Assembly (NCBI GenBank): GCA_003139095.1
Contig: PLHW01000063.1
Location: forward strand, 121,990-173,002
Length of the DNA stretch: 51,013 bases
DNA from: Acidobacteriaceae bacterium
GTDB lineage: Bacteria > Acidobacteriota > Terriglobia > Terriglobales > Acidobacteriaceae
Direction of reading: 5' to 3'
The notes beneath the pieces were generated by a model that saw only the letters and a list, made by a program, of their open reading frames with translations, did no database searches and had not been told where the DNA came from. The position numbers and the translations under genes are program-made. Within the stretch, counting starts at the first letter, position 1. Every line of letters starts with the position of its first letter. Positions 1 to 8,122 of this stretch are shown one piece after another.

Positions 1-528
1 GCTCACCAGGCCCACGCCGCTCAGCTGAGAAATCTTCGGCGCCAGCCGCGTGTCCACCAGGTCCTCCACGCGCGAAAGCGGCATCGTGTCCGACGTAATG
101 GCCAACGTCAGCACCGGCGCATCCGCAGGATTGGTTTTGCTGTAGATCGGCGGCGAGGGCAGGTTCGCGGGCAGCAGGCTCTGCGCCGCATTGATCGCCG
201 ACTGCACTTCTTCTTCCGCGACGTCAATCTGCAGCGTCAGCACAAATTGCAGCACCACCACTGAGACTCCGCCCGAACTCGTCGAAGTCATCTGGCTCAG
301 GCCCTGCAACTGCCCAAACTGCCTCTCCAGCGGCGCCGTCACCGTCGTCGCCGTCACGTCCGGACTCGCCCCCGGATAAAACGTCAAGACCTGAATGGTT
401 GGATAGTCGACCTGCGGCAGCGCCGATACCGGCAGTTGGAAGTACGCAACAATTCCTGCCAGCATGATGGCCGCCATCAACAACGACGTTGCGACCGGCC
501 GCAGAATAAATGGCCGCGACGGACTCAC
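1..528 (-). CDS. RND efflux transporter permease, N-terminal part (MdtB/MdtC type), runs off the window
   Basis: Inner-membrane proton-driven pump subunit of a tripartite multidrug efflux system. Only about 176 N-terminal residues lie in the window. They show the usual RND opening: a first membrane helix after [11 protein letters not shown], then [25 protein letters not shown] and later the start of the porter domain. The wording of the [11 protein letters not shown] stretch is typical of the MdtB/MdtC branch. I chose the GTG start at 526-528 because its GTGA overlaps the TGA stop of the adaptor gene, a common sign of translational coupling. Order (adaptor then permease) fits an mdtABC-like operon. 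The substrate cannot be told from the sequence. The family is certain; the subfamily is an inference. Confidence 0.9.
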   Translation of the reverse strand, partial: MSPSRPFILRPVATSLLMAAIMLAGIVAYFQLPVSALPQVDYPTIQVLTFYPGASPDVTATTVTAPLERQFGQLQGLSQMTSTSSGGVSVVVLQFVLTLQIDVAEEEVQSAINAAQSLLPANLPSPPIYSKTNPADAPVLTLAITSDTMPLSRVEDLVDTRLAPKISQLSGVGLVS

Positions 529-1874
529 GGCGCTTTGCTCCCCGTTGGTGCCGGCGGCGTGTTTGGCGCCGCGGAATTATTCTTGCCGCCCGGCTGCCCA
601 TTGCCCGGCTGGCTGGGCTTTCCATTCGCCGCGCCCGGCTGCCCTACCTGCCCCGGCGTCGACTGCTGCACAACGCTCACCGTCGAGCCGTTCTGCATTT
701 TCTCAAAGCTGCTGTCGGCCACCACTTCGCCCGGATTCAATCCCGTGACCTGCGTCATGTTGTTGTCGCTCGCTCCCGCCGTCACATTGCGCGTCTGCGC
801 CTTCCCGTCCTGAATCACCCACACAAACGCCTGCGTTCCGTTGTGCTGTATCGCCGAAGAATCCACCAGCGTCACATTCTGCTGCGTATCCACCAGCAAT
901 CGCGTATTCACAAACTGGTTCGGAAACAACGCATTGTCCTTGTTATCGAAAACCGCCCGCATCTTCACCGTCCCCGTCGACGTGTCGATCAGGTTGTCGG
1001 TCGTCAGCAGCTTCCCCTTCGCGATCAATTTGCTCTGCGCCCGGTCCATCGCCTGCACTTCCAGCGACTGCTTTTTCTTTAGTTGCGCCAGCACCTGTTG
1101 CAGGCTGTCTTCGGATATCGTGAACACCACCGTAATCGGCTGCAATTGCGTGATCACCGCCAGAGCCGTACCGCCGCTCGCCGTCACCACGTTCCCCGGA
1201 TCCACCAACCGCAGCCCCACGCGCCCGTTAATCGGCGCAACAATGTGGCAAAATCCAAGCTGCACCCGGTCGTAATCCACCGTGCCCTCATCCAGCTTCA
1301 CCGTGCCCTCATACTGCTCCACGATCTTCGCCTGGTCTTCCACCGTCTGCCGCGCAATCGCATTCCGCGCCAGCGCATCCTGATAGCGCTTCAAATCCAT
1401 CTGCGCCTGCTCCAGCAAATGCGTGTCGCGTTCCAGCGTGCCTTCCGCCACCTTCAACGTTGCCGTGTACGGCCGCGGATCGATCTCCACCAGCGCATCG
1501 CCTTTCTTCACAAGCTGCCCTTCGCGATAATGCACCGTCACCACTTCGCCCGTGACCTGCGTCACGATCGAGTCCGTATACACCGGCGTGACCGTTCCGA
1601 TCGCCTGCAAATACACGCCGATGTCGCCCTTCTTCGCCGTCGCCGCCGTCGCCGTCACCGGCCCGCCGAATCCCCCTCGGCCCGTCGGCGCGCCCGTAGC
1701 GGGCGCATTGCTGCGCTGCCAGACCCACCAGAAAACCAGCGCGAAGATAATCAGCACGACGATCCAAACCCAGGCGCGCCGCTTCGGTCTTAATTCCGGA
1801 AGTGCCGTATCACGCTTCGGCGAGGGCGGCGCAAGATCGGGAGGTGTAGGTGTGCGGGATATTTGCTCAGTCAT
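525..1874 (-). CDS. RND efflux periplasmic adaptor (membrane fusion protein, MdtA/AcrA type)
   Basis: Periplasmic adaptor of 449 residues that links an RND pump to an outer-membrane channel. It has a cytoplasmic Pro-rich lead, one membrane anchor at about residues 34-52 ([15 protein letters not shown]), a lipoyl/barrel-sandwich half motif ([18 protein letters not shown]), an alpha-helical hairpin, a second lipoyl half ([14 protein letters not shown]) and a beta-barrel. The C-terminal tail is long and rich in Pro, Gln, Gly and Asn, which is low-complexity and not part of the family core. ATG start at 1872-1874. Its stop overlaps the permease GTG by 4 bp, so both are one operon. MdtA-like by sequence style; anchoring by a TM helix and not a lipobox is also usual for MdtA. 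Confidence 0.93.
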   Translation of the reverse strand: MTEQISRTPTPPDLAPPSPKRDTALPELRPKRRAWVWIVVLIIFALVFWWVWQRSNAPATGAPTGRGGFGGPVTATAATAKKGDIGVYLQAIGTVTPVYTDSIVTQVTGEVVTVHYREGQLVKKGDALVEIDPRPYTATLKVAEGTLERDTHLLEQAQMDLKRYQDALARNAIARQTVEDQAKIVEQYEGTVKLDEGTVDYDRVQLGFCHIVAPINGRVGLRLVDPGNVVTASGGTALAVITQLQPITVVFTISEDSLQQVLAQLKKKQSLEVQAMDRAQSKLIAKGKLLTTDNLIDTSTGTVKMRAVFDNKDNALFPNQFVNTRLLVDTQQNVTLVDSSAIQHNGTQAFVWVIQDGKAQTRNVTAGASDNNMTQVTGLNPGEVVADSSFEKMQNGSTVSVVQQSTPGQVGQPGAANGKPSQPGNGQPGGKNNSAAPNTPPAPTGSKAP

Positions 1875-2201
1875 CGTTGGATTAGACGAATAGAAAAGTT
1901 ATTCTCTCCAAAACTTTTCGTCTGCAAGGCACGGCTCAGAATTATGCAATCGAAAATATTCGCCTATCATTATCCCCCAAACCTGCGCGGGCTGCCGTAA
2001 AGTCCTGTAAAGACCTCCGGCAGCCGCGAAGTTGTTATATGTATTGGAAGTTGTTCCGTGGATTTACGGATGAATAGGAGGCCGAGCTTCTTGGTGGGCG
2101 AGAAACCGCGGCCCGCGAGTCAGCCCGCCGCTCAGGGGAAAAATATCTCCCCTTGAATCCGCGAAAATCCGCGCGCCTCCGCGGAAAAAGAATCGGTGCA
2201 T
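1875..2201. other. Intergenic region with a 36-nt inverted repeat
   Basis: No convincing gene. It should hold the promoter of the efflux operon, but I see no clear -35/-10 pair. At 1990-2025 an 8-bp perfect inverted repeat (GGCTGCCG / CGGCAGCC) encloses a second short GTC/GAC pairing. No T tract follows on either strand, so it is not a textbook terminator. Around 2150-2190 the text is a low-complexity run of CCGCG/GAAAATCC words. Confidence 0.5.
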
Positions 2202-3356
2202 CTAATCCACTTCCGCTGTCCGCGCCGCGGTCCTCCAGACCCGGTTCCGCCCTTCCTTCTTCGCCTGAAACATTCTGTCATCGGCGGCGGCAAACAACTC
2301 GGAAGTCCCTTCTCCATCCTCCGGATAACTCGCCAGCCCCGCACTAATGGTCACGCGAATCTCCTCGCCTCGCGCCGTCAGCATCGCCGTCCCCGCCATC
2401 GATTCCCGCAGCGACTCCAGTTTTCGCCCCGCCGTTTCCATATCCGTCTCCGGCAGAATCACCACAAACTCTTCGCCTCCATACCTGCCGGCCGTATCGC
2501 TTTGCCGAAACGAACTCCGCAAAATCGACGCCATCCGCTTCAATACCCGGTCTCCCGCCGGATGGCCATGCGTGTCGTTCAGCGCCTTAAACCGATCCAC
2601 GTCAATCACAGCGATCGTCAGCGGCTTTTCGTACCGCCGCGCCCGGCTCAACTCAATCGCAAAGCGCTCGTCCACATACCCGCGGTTCGGCAGTCCCGTC
2701 AGCGCGTCGCTCGTCGCCATCTGCAACAGCGTCTGGCTGCGCGCCACCACGCACAGGCTCAGCGCCGAAGCCGTCAGCATAATAATCAGCCGCGAAACCT
2801 GGCTCGGCCAGCTGAAGTATCCATACGGATACGGCGAATAAATCGGGCTGTTCAAATCCCAGTGACTGGCGGTAAAACTCACAATCGCCAGATATTCCGA
2901 GAACGCCAGCAGCCCCGCCGTAACGCACACTCGTTTGTCATAGCGCAGGCTCGTGCCCGCAATCGCCAGAAAGTATCCCTCGAACACCACCTTGCTGTTC
3001 ACCGCGGTATAAGGCTCGTTCATAAAAAGAAAAAGCCCCAGCCCGCCGCTCACCAGCGTGACATCCATGCAACTCGTGGCAAAGCTCAACCACGACGGAA
3101 TGTACTCCCGCGACACCGCCAGATACACAATCACAGACAGCAGAAACGTCAGCGACGTCAGCGTGAAACCCACTACCGTTTCAGTCTTGTCAAGCGGAAA
3201 AAATACGGAATCGATGATCGGAATGAGCAGAAGAAAAGCGGCCAGCCCCAGCCGAATCTTGGCCACCAGTAACTCGCCCGCGCGGCCTGCCTCCGCCAGA
3301 ATCGGATCCGGACGCGCCCACACCGCCGACAACCTCTGCTTGACGGTTCTACTCAT
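2202..3356 (-). CDS. Membrane-bound diguanylate cyclase (GGDEF domain)
   Basis: Makes cyclic di-GMP from two GTP. The first half (about residues 30-200) is hydrophobic with around six predicted membrane helices and no recognisable ligand-binding fold. The C-terminal half is a GGDEF domain with DALTGLPNR, DVDRFKALNDTHGHPAGD and the active-site signature GGEEF (RYGGEEFVVILPE). An RxxD inhibitory site (RQSD) sits exactly five residues before GGEEF, so product inhibition is likely. The open frame extends to a TTG at 3422, but the ATG at 3354-3356 (MSRTVKQRL) is preferred, giving 384 residues. Neither start has a strong Shine-Dalgarno. It stands alone; the PilZ protein at 29.8 kb is a possible receptor elsewhere in the window. 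Confidence 0.93.
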   Translation of the reverse strand: MSRTVKQRLSAVWARPDPILAEAGRAGELLVAKIRLGLAAFLLLIPIIDSVFFPLDKTETVVGFTLTSLTFLLSVIVYLAVSREYIPSWLSFATSCMDVTLVSGGLGLFLFMNEPYTAVNSKVVFEGYFLAIAGTSLRYDKRVCVTAGLLAFSEYLAIVSFTASHWDLNSPIYSPYPYGYFSWPSQVSRLIIMLTASALSLCVVARSQTLLQMATSDALTGLPNRGYVDERFAIELSRARRYEKPLTIAVIDVDRFKALNDTHGHPAGDRVLKRMASILRSSFRQSDTAGRYGGEEFVVILPETDMETAGRKLESLRESMAGTAMLTARGEEIRVTISAGLASYPEDGEGTSELFAAADDRMFQAKKEGRNRVWRTAARTAEVD

Positions 3357-3533
3357 ATCGAGAATGGCGGGCGCGGCTCTGCTGCAAAACGCCTGCTGCA
3401 CAGGCGTTCTCACCCTTTGCAACTGAAGTGAAGAAGTAGCCGCCCCATTGCATTGATTATAAAACGGTGGATGAAAAGAAGAGTTTTTATTCGCGGCTGT
3501 TTCTAAAGTGATAACTATTTCTTCGGCCGGCCC

Positions 3534-6500
3534 CTACACCACAAAATATTTCGCCCCCGGATGATGCACCACGATCGCCGACGTGCTCTGCTCCGGCTCC
3601 AGCAAAAATCCCGACGTTAGCCGCACTCCCACATTCTTCTCCGGGTCCAGCAGCTTGAACAATTTCGTCTGGTCTTCCAGATTCGGACACGCCGGATACC
3701 CAAACGAATACCGCGACCCGCGATACTTCTGATGAAACAAATCCCGTATGTGCGGCGAATCCTCGCCCGCAATCCCCCACTCCTCGCGCATCTTCTTATG
3801 ATGAAATTCCGCCAGCGCCTCCGCCGTCTCCACGCTCAGCCCATGCAAATACAAATACCGCGTATACTCCCCGCCCTCAAACAGCCGCTGCGTTTCCACC
3901 GAAGCCTTCTCCCCAATCGTCACCAGAGAAATTCCCAGCACGTCCGTCTTCCCCGACCCAGCCCGCGCAAAAAAATCCGCAATGCAAAGTTTCCGACCCT
4001 CTTTCTGCCGCGGAAATGTAAACCTCAAAATCTCGGCAGGCTTTTCACTTCTGACTTCTGACTTCTGACTTCTGACCTTCTCGCCACCCCCCTTCCCTCC
4101 TACGCTAGCCATCTCTTGCCCGGGATTAGGTTCATACACGACAACATCGTTCCCCTCCCCCACCGCCGGAAAATACCCATACACCACTTTCGGCTCGAAT
4201 AACGCCGCCGCCATCACTTCCTCTTCCAGCTTCTTCTTAATCGGCCGATACTTCTCCTCCACCAACCGAGCGTAATCTTCCTGCGACGCCGTCTTCAACT
4301 GCCACTGGTTCTTGAACAGCGCGGTATCGTTGATATACGCAAAAATCTCCCGCAGATCGTAGTCCTTGCGCACCCGCACGCCCCAAAACGGCGGCTGCGG
4401 AATCTCCGCCACATCGCTCACTACCGCGCTCCGCTCCGCAAATACCGGCCCCATCTCTTCATCCACCGCCGCGGCCTTCGCGTATTCCTTCACCGTCTTT
4501 CCATCCCGCAATCGCGCCGCCCGCTTCCCATCCTCCGACGCCAGATCCTCCATCACGTGCAACCCCGCAAACGCGTCCTCCGCGTAAAACACCGCATTCG
4601 AATACTCCCGCCGCAAATCATCCTCCACATACTTCCGCGTCAGCGCCGCTCCGCCGCAAATCACCGGATACTCCAATTGCTGACGCTCCATCTCCTGGAT
4701 CACGTACTTCATCTCCAGCGTCGACTTCACCAGCAGCCCGCTCAGCCCAATCGCATCCGCCTTATGCTCCTGCGCCGCGTGAATAATCGCATCCCCCGGC
4801 TGCTTGATCCCCAGGTTCACCACCTTATATCCGTTGTTCGACAGAATTATGTCGACCAGATTTTTCCCAATGTCGTGTACATCGCCCTTCACCGTCGCCA
4901 GCACAATCGTGGCCTTCTGCTGCGACCCCGTCCTCTTCTCCATCTTCGGCTCAAGGTACGCGACCGCCGCCTTCATCACGCCCGCCGAATCCAGCACCGA
5001 CGGCAGTTGCATCTTGCGCGCTCCAAACAAATCGCCCACCGTCTTCATTCCATCCAGCAGCACCGTGTTGATCAAATCCAGCGGCGTGTATTCTCCCAGC
5101 GCCTGCTCCAGCAATTCCTCCAGGCTGCGCTTCGTCGCGCCTTCGCCAACCGATTTCTCCCCATTGATAATCGCGTACTTCAGCTTGTCCTCGATTGACA
5201 GCGTCTCCACATGCGCCGTCGTCTGCGCCTGCGGTTTGCCTTTTTTCCCGGCGAAGTGCTGCATATAAACCTGCAGCGGGTCCCCATTCGACCTGTCCTG
5301 ATAAATCAGCTTGCGCGCCAGTTCCACTTCTTCCTGCGGAATCTTGTACATTGGATAAATTTTCGTGTAATTGACGATCGCAATGTCCAGCCCGTTCTCC
5401 ACCGCCTCGTGCAGAAACACCGAGTTCAGCACTCGCCGCGGATACGCATCCAGTCCAAAACTGATATTCGAAACGCCCAGCACCGTCTTCACTTCCGGCA
5501 GCTCGCGCTTAATTCCCTTCACCGCGTTCAGCGTCTCAATTCCCGCCGAGCGGTATTCCTCCTGCCCCGTCGAAATCGGCAAAGTCAGCGCGTCAAAAAT
5601 CAAATCCACCGGCCGGATCCCATACTTCTTCGTCGCCAGCTCAAAAATCCTCTTCGCGATCGCAACTTTTTTCTCCGCCGTCAGCGCCATGCCCTCTTCA
5701 TCGATCGTCAGCGCGATCACCGCCGCGCCGTAGCGCTTCGCCATCGGCAAAACTTTCGACGTCCGCTTCTCCCCATCTTCCAGGTTGATCGAATTAATGA
5801 TCGCCTTCCCCGGAATCCGCTTCAGCGCCTCCTCCACCACGTCCGCTTCCGTCGAATCCACCAGGATCGGCGCCGGCACACGCGTCGCGATCTTCTCCAG
5901 GATCGCCGACATGTATCCCTTCTCGTCCTCGCCCACAATCGCGCAGCACAGGTCCAGCATGTGCGACCCTTCGTTCGCCAGCTTCTTCGCCAGCGTCAGA
6001 ATGTCGTCGTATTTTTTCCCCTTCACCAGGTTGCGGAAGTGCTCCACGCGCGTCGTCGTGTTCATTTCTTCCGCCACAATCAGCGGCTTCGGCTCCAAAT
6101 CCAGCGGCACCGACGTGTACGCGCTTGAAGCCGCGCCCACCGCCTTCACATCCCTCTCCGCCGGTTCCACGCCCCAAACCGCGTCCACCACGGCTTTCAG
6201 ATGTTCCGGCCGCGTCCCGCAGCATCCGCCCACAATCCGCACGCCATAATCCACCACAAAATGTTTATGGAATTTCGCAAGCTCCGCCGGCGTCAGCTTA
6301 TAAACCGCGTGCCCGCCTTCGTTCTGCGGCAGGCCCGCATTCGGCAGCACCGAAACTTCCTTCGTCGAGTTCAGCGCCAAATACCGCACCGCCTCATTCA
6401 TCTCCGCCGGTCCGGTCGCGCAGTTCAGCCCGATCACGTCGATGTCATACGGCTCCAGCGCCGTCAGCGCCGCCCCAATCTCGGTCCCCAGCAGCATCGT

Positions 6501-7085
6501 TCCCGATTCCTGCAACGTGACCTGCACCGTCACCGGCAGACGTTTCCCCGCCTTGCGCATCGCCTCAATCACGCCCGCCGTTGCGATCTTCGCCTGCAGC
6601 AAATCCTGGCAAGTCTCCACCAGCAAAATGTCGACGCCGCCCTCAATCAGCGCCGCCGCCTGCTCTTCATACGCCGCCAACATTGCGTCCCATCCGATGT
6701 GCCCCAGCGATGGCAGCTTCGTAGTCGGCCCCATCGACCCCGCCACAAATCGCGGCCGGTCTTTCGTCGAGAACTGATCCGCCACTTCCCGCGCCAATTT
6801 CGCCGCCGCCACATTGATCTCATGCACGCGATCCGCGAGTTCGAATTCCGTCAGCACCGTCCGCGTTCCGCCAAACGTATTCGTCTCGATCACGTCGCAT
6901 CCCACCTTCAAAAAGTCGGCATGCACCTCGCGAATAATGTCCGGCCGGCTCAGCACCAGCACTTCGCTGCAATTCTCCTTGCCCCAGTAATCGTCCAGCG
7001 TAGGCTGCCGCAACTGAATGTTGGTGCCCATCGCCCCGTCGTAAACCACGACGCGCTCTTTCACGGTTTGTAAAAAATCAGCCAT
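3534..7085 (-). CDS. metH: Cobalamin-dependent methionine synthase
   Basis: Transfers a methyl group from 5-methyltetrahydrofolate to homocysteine through enzyme-bound cobalamin. At 1183 residues it is full length. Domains in order: homocysteine-binding with zinc cysteines (GLNCATGP, VGGCCGTRPEHL), pterin-binding (about 330-620), B12 cap, B12-binding with DVHDIGKN, and the AdoMet reactivation domain with RYSFGYPACP near the C-terminus. Odd feature: at about residues 995-1020 a Gly/Lys-rich insert contains RSQKSEVRSEK, encoded by four copies of the heptamer ACTTCTG (top strand 4047-4074). Homologues normally run straight from the VVVYEP region to the LRFTFPRQ-type motif. The 5' side is also a heptamer array that reaches to within a few bases of the ATG, leaving no clear Shine-Dalgarno. 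Confidence 0.97.
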   Translation of the reverse strand: MADFLQTVKERVVVYDGAMGTNIQLRQPTLDDYWGKENCSEVLVLSRPDIIREVHADFLKVGCDVIETNTFGGTRTVLTEFELADRVHEINVAAAKLAREVADQFSTKDRPRFVAGSMGPTTKLPSLGHIGWDAMLAAYEEQAAALIEGGVDILLVETCQDLLQAKIATAGVIEAMRKAGKRLPVTVQVTLQESGTMLLGTEIGAALTALEPYDIDVIGLNCATGPAEMNEAVRYLALNSTKEVSVLPNAGLPQNEGGHAVYKLTPAELAKFHKHFVVDYGVRIVGGCCGTRPEHLKAVVDAVWGVEPAERDVKAVGAASSAYTSVPLDLEPKPLIVAEEMNTTTRVEHFRNLVKGKKYDDILTLAKKLANEGSHMLDLCCAIVGEDEKGYMSAILEKIATRVPAPILVDSTEADVVEEALKRIPGKAIINSINLEDGEKRTSKVLPMAKRYGAAVIALTIDEEGMALTAEKKVAIAKRIFELATKKYGIRPVDLIFDALTLPISTGQEEYRSAGIETLNAVKGIKRELPEVKTVLGVSNISFGLDAYPRRVLNSVFLHEAVENGLDIAIVNYTKIYPMYKIPQEEVELARKLIYQDRSNGDPLQVYMQHFAGKKGKPQAQTTAHVETLSIEDKLKYAIINGEKSVGEGATKRSLEELLEQALGEYTPLDLINTVLLDGMKTVGDLFGARKMQLPSVLDSAGVMKAAVAYLEPKMEKRTGSQQKATIVLATVKGDVHDIGKNLVDIILSNNGYKVVNLGIKQPGDAIIHAAQEHKADAIGLSGLLVKSTLEMKYVIQEMERQQLEYPVICGGAALTRKYVEDDLRREYSNAVFYAEDAFAGLHVMEDLASEDGKRAARLRDGKTVKEYAKAAAVDEEMGPVFAERSAVVSDVAEIPQPPFWGVRVRKDYDLREIFAYINDTALFKNQWQLKTASQEDYARLVEEKYRPIKKKLEEEVMAAALFEPKVVYGYFPAVGEGNDVVVYEPNPGQEMASVGGKGGGEKVRSQKSEVRSEKPAEILRFTFPRQKEGRKLCIADFFARAGSGKTDVLGISLVTIGEKASVETQRLFEGGEYTRYLYLHGLSVETAEALAEFHHKKMREEWGIAGEDSPHIRDLFHQKYRGSRYSFGYPACPNLEDQTKLFKLLDPEKNVGVRLTSGFLLEPEQSTSAIVVHHPGAKYFVV
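4047..4077. repeat. Heptamer array (ACTTCTG)4 inside metH
   Basis: Four exact head-to-tail copies of ACTTCTG at 4047-4074, then a partial copy. The same wording recurs in non-coding spacers at 7974-8022 and 31488-31543. Because 7 is not a multiple of 3, gain or loss of one unit would shift the metH frame at about residue 1003. Confidence 0.95.
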
Positions 7086-7091
7086 TGCAGT

Positions 7092-7154
7092 TCTCGGTTG
7101 TCAGTTGTCAGTTCTCGGTTCTCGGTTCCCGGTTGTCAGTTGTCAGTTTTCAGT
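7092..7154. repeat. Degenerate heptamer array upstream of metH
   Basis: Runs of TTCTCGG, TTGTCAG and close variants in head-to-tail order, directly upstream of the metH ATG (7085). They occupy the place where a ribosome-binding site and leader are expected. A shorter stretch of the same type (AACTGAAA words) lies at 7248-7283. Confidence 0.85.
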
Positions 7155-7294
7155 AACAGCTCTCCGAATTTCCAAGCGTCCGCCGACCAAGTTCCTGGCA
7201 CCCCAGGGATCGGAAGCTAGTCTTCGCTCCTTCCTGGCAATCGCCAGGTTTAACTGAAAACCGACACCTGATAACTGAAAACTCCTGATGCACA

Positions 7295-7320
7295 AACGCC
7301 GGCCCCCGGGGACCGGCGTT
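7295..7320 (-). terminator. GC-rich stem-loop downstream of nuoI
   Basis: Near-perfect 26-nt inverted repeat (AACGCCGG ... CCGGCGTT) with a GC core, 28 bp after the nuoI stop. Only two T residues follow it on the minus strand, so it is a plausible but weak intrinsic terminator. Confidence 0.45.
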
Positions 7321-7347
7321 GAATTGATTTGGAGATGTTGAAAGTTT

Positions 7348-7878
7348 CTAGCTCCCCGTTACCATTCCCGCCGGCGCCCCGCCCGCCAACTCCGTTCCCG
7401 TAAACACCGAGTTGGCTCCCATATGCGCGGGAGCGATCGAGAGCAACTGCTCTTTCCGATAAACCAGGTTACTGGCGTTGAACGACGCCAGCTCAAATCC
7501 GTGCCCGTGCGTGATCGCGTCCGTTGGGCAAGCCTCCACGCAATATCCGCAAAAAATGCAGCGGTTGTAGTCGATGTTATAAACCTTGGCGTATCGTTCC
7601 GCGCCCGAAATCCGCTTCTCCGCCGTGTTCTCCGCCGCCTCGATATAAATGCAATTCGAAGGGCAAGCTGCCGCGCACAAAAAACACGCCACACATTTCT
7701 CCAGCCCGTTTTCGTCGCGTTGCAGCACGTGCATCCCGCGAAAGCGCTCCTGAAATTTCGCGCCCTTCAGCGGCCCCGGCCCGTCCGGATAATTCTCCAC
7801 GATCGTCGGCTGAAACATTTCTTTCAGGGTGATGGTCATCCCCTGAGCAATAGCCCCGATATTCTTAATCACCGACAT
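7348..7878 (-). CDS. nuoI: NADH-quinone oxidoreductase subunit I (two 4Fe-4S ferredoxin domain)
   Basis: Peripheral-arm subunit of respiratory complex I carrying iron-sulphur clusters N6a and N6b that pass electrons towards quinone. The 176 residues include two 8Fe-ferredoxin motifs, CVACFLCAAACP and CIFCGYCVEACP, with the family's PSNCIYIEA and PTDAITHGH contexts. The N-terminal part (MTITLKEMFQPTIVENYPD) is the usual NuoI membrane-facing segment. ATG start at 7876-7878. It is not flanked by other nuo genes: metH lies downstream and a secreted protein is divergent upstream. It is therefore a detached copy, perhaps one of two in the genome. The identity is secure; whether it serves the main complex is not known from here. 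Confidence 0.93.
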   Translation of the reverse strand: MSVIKNIGAIAQGMTITLKEMFQPTIVENYPDGPGPLKGAKFQERFRGMHVLQRDENGLEKCVACFLCAAACPSNCIYIEAAENTAEKRISGAERYAKVYNIDYNRCIFCGYCVEACPTDAITHGHGFELASFNASNLVYRKEQLLSIAPAHMGANSVFTGTELAGGAPAGMVTGS

Positions 7879-7888
7879 GACCCAACCA

Positions 7889-7924
7889 GTATATCGAAAC
7901 CCGCGACTATATCGAAACCCGCGT
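7889..7924. repeat. 18-bp direct tandem repeat, two copies
   Basis: Two near-identical 18-bp copies of TATATCGAAACCCGCG with flanking bases, just upstream of nuoI. Their position could overlap the nuoI promoter or leader. Confidence 0.85.
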
Positions 7925-7973
7925 AATTCGAGCTTTGCCCCGCGTTCCCCCGCGCACCCGCGCCAAGATTTTA

Positions 7974-8022
7974 CTTCTGCATTCTGACCTCTGACTTCTG
8001 ACCTCGCCTACTTCTGACCTCC
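7974..8022. repeat. Degenerate CTTCTGA heptamer run
   Basis: Imperfect repeats of ACTTCTG/ACCTCTG in the spacer between nuoI and the secreted BNR protein. Same word family as the array inside metH. Confidence 0.8.
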
Positions 8023-8122
8023 CTACCTACGTTCCTCCCACTTTCGTAGACGCAACTCCCGCTCGCCATCACAGTATTGCCGCCCTCTTCTTTAGTACTT
8101 TCCTTCAGGGGTGATATTGCGT

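Noticed and set aside
2196-3272. Plus-strand Arg/Pro/His-rich frame of 358 codons over the diguanylate cyclase
   Set aside because: Antisense shadow; the GGDEF gene on the other strand is certain.
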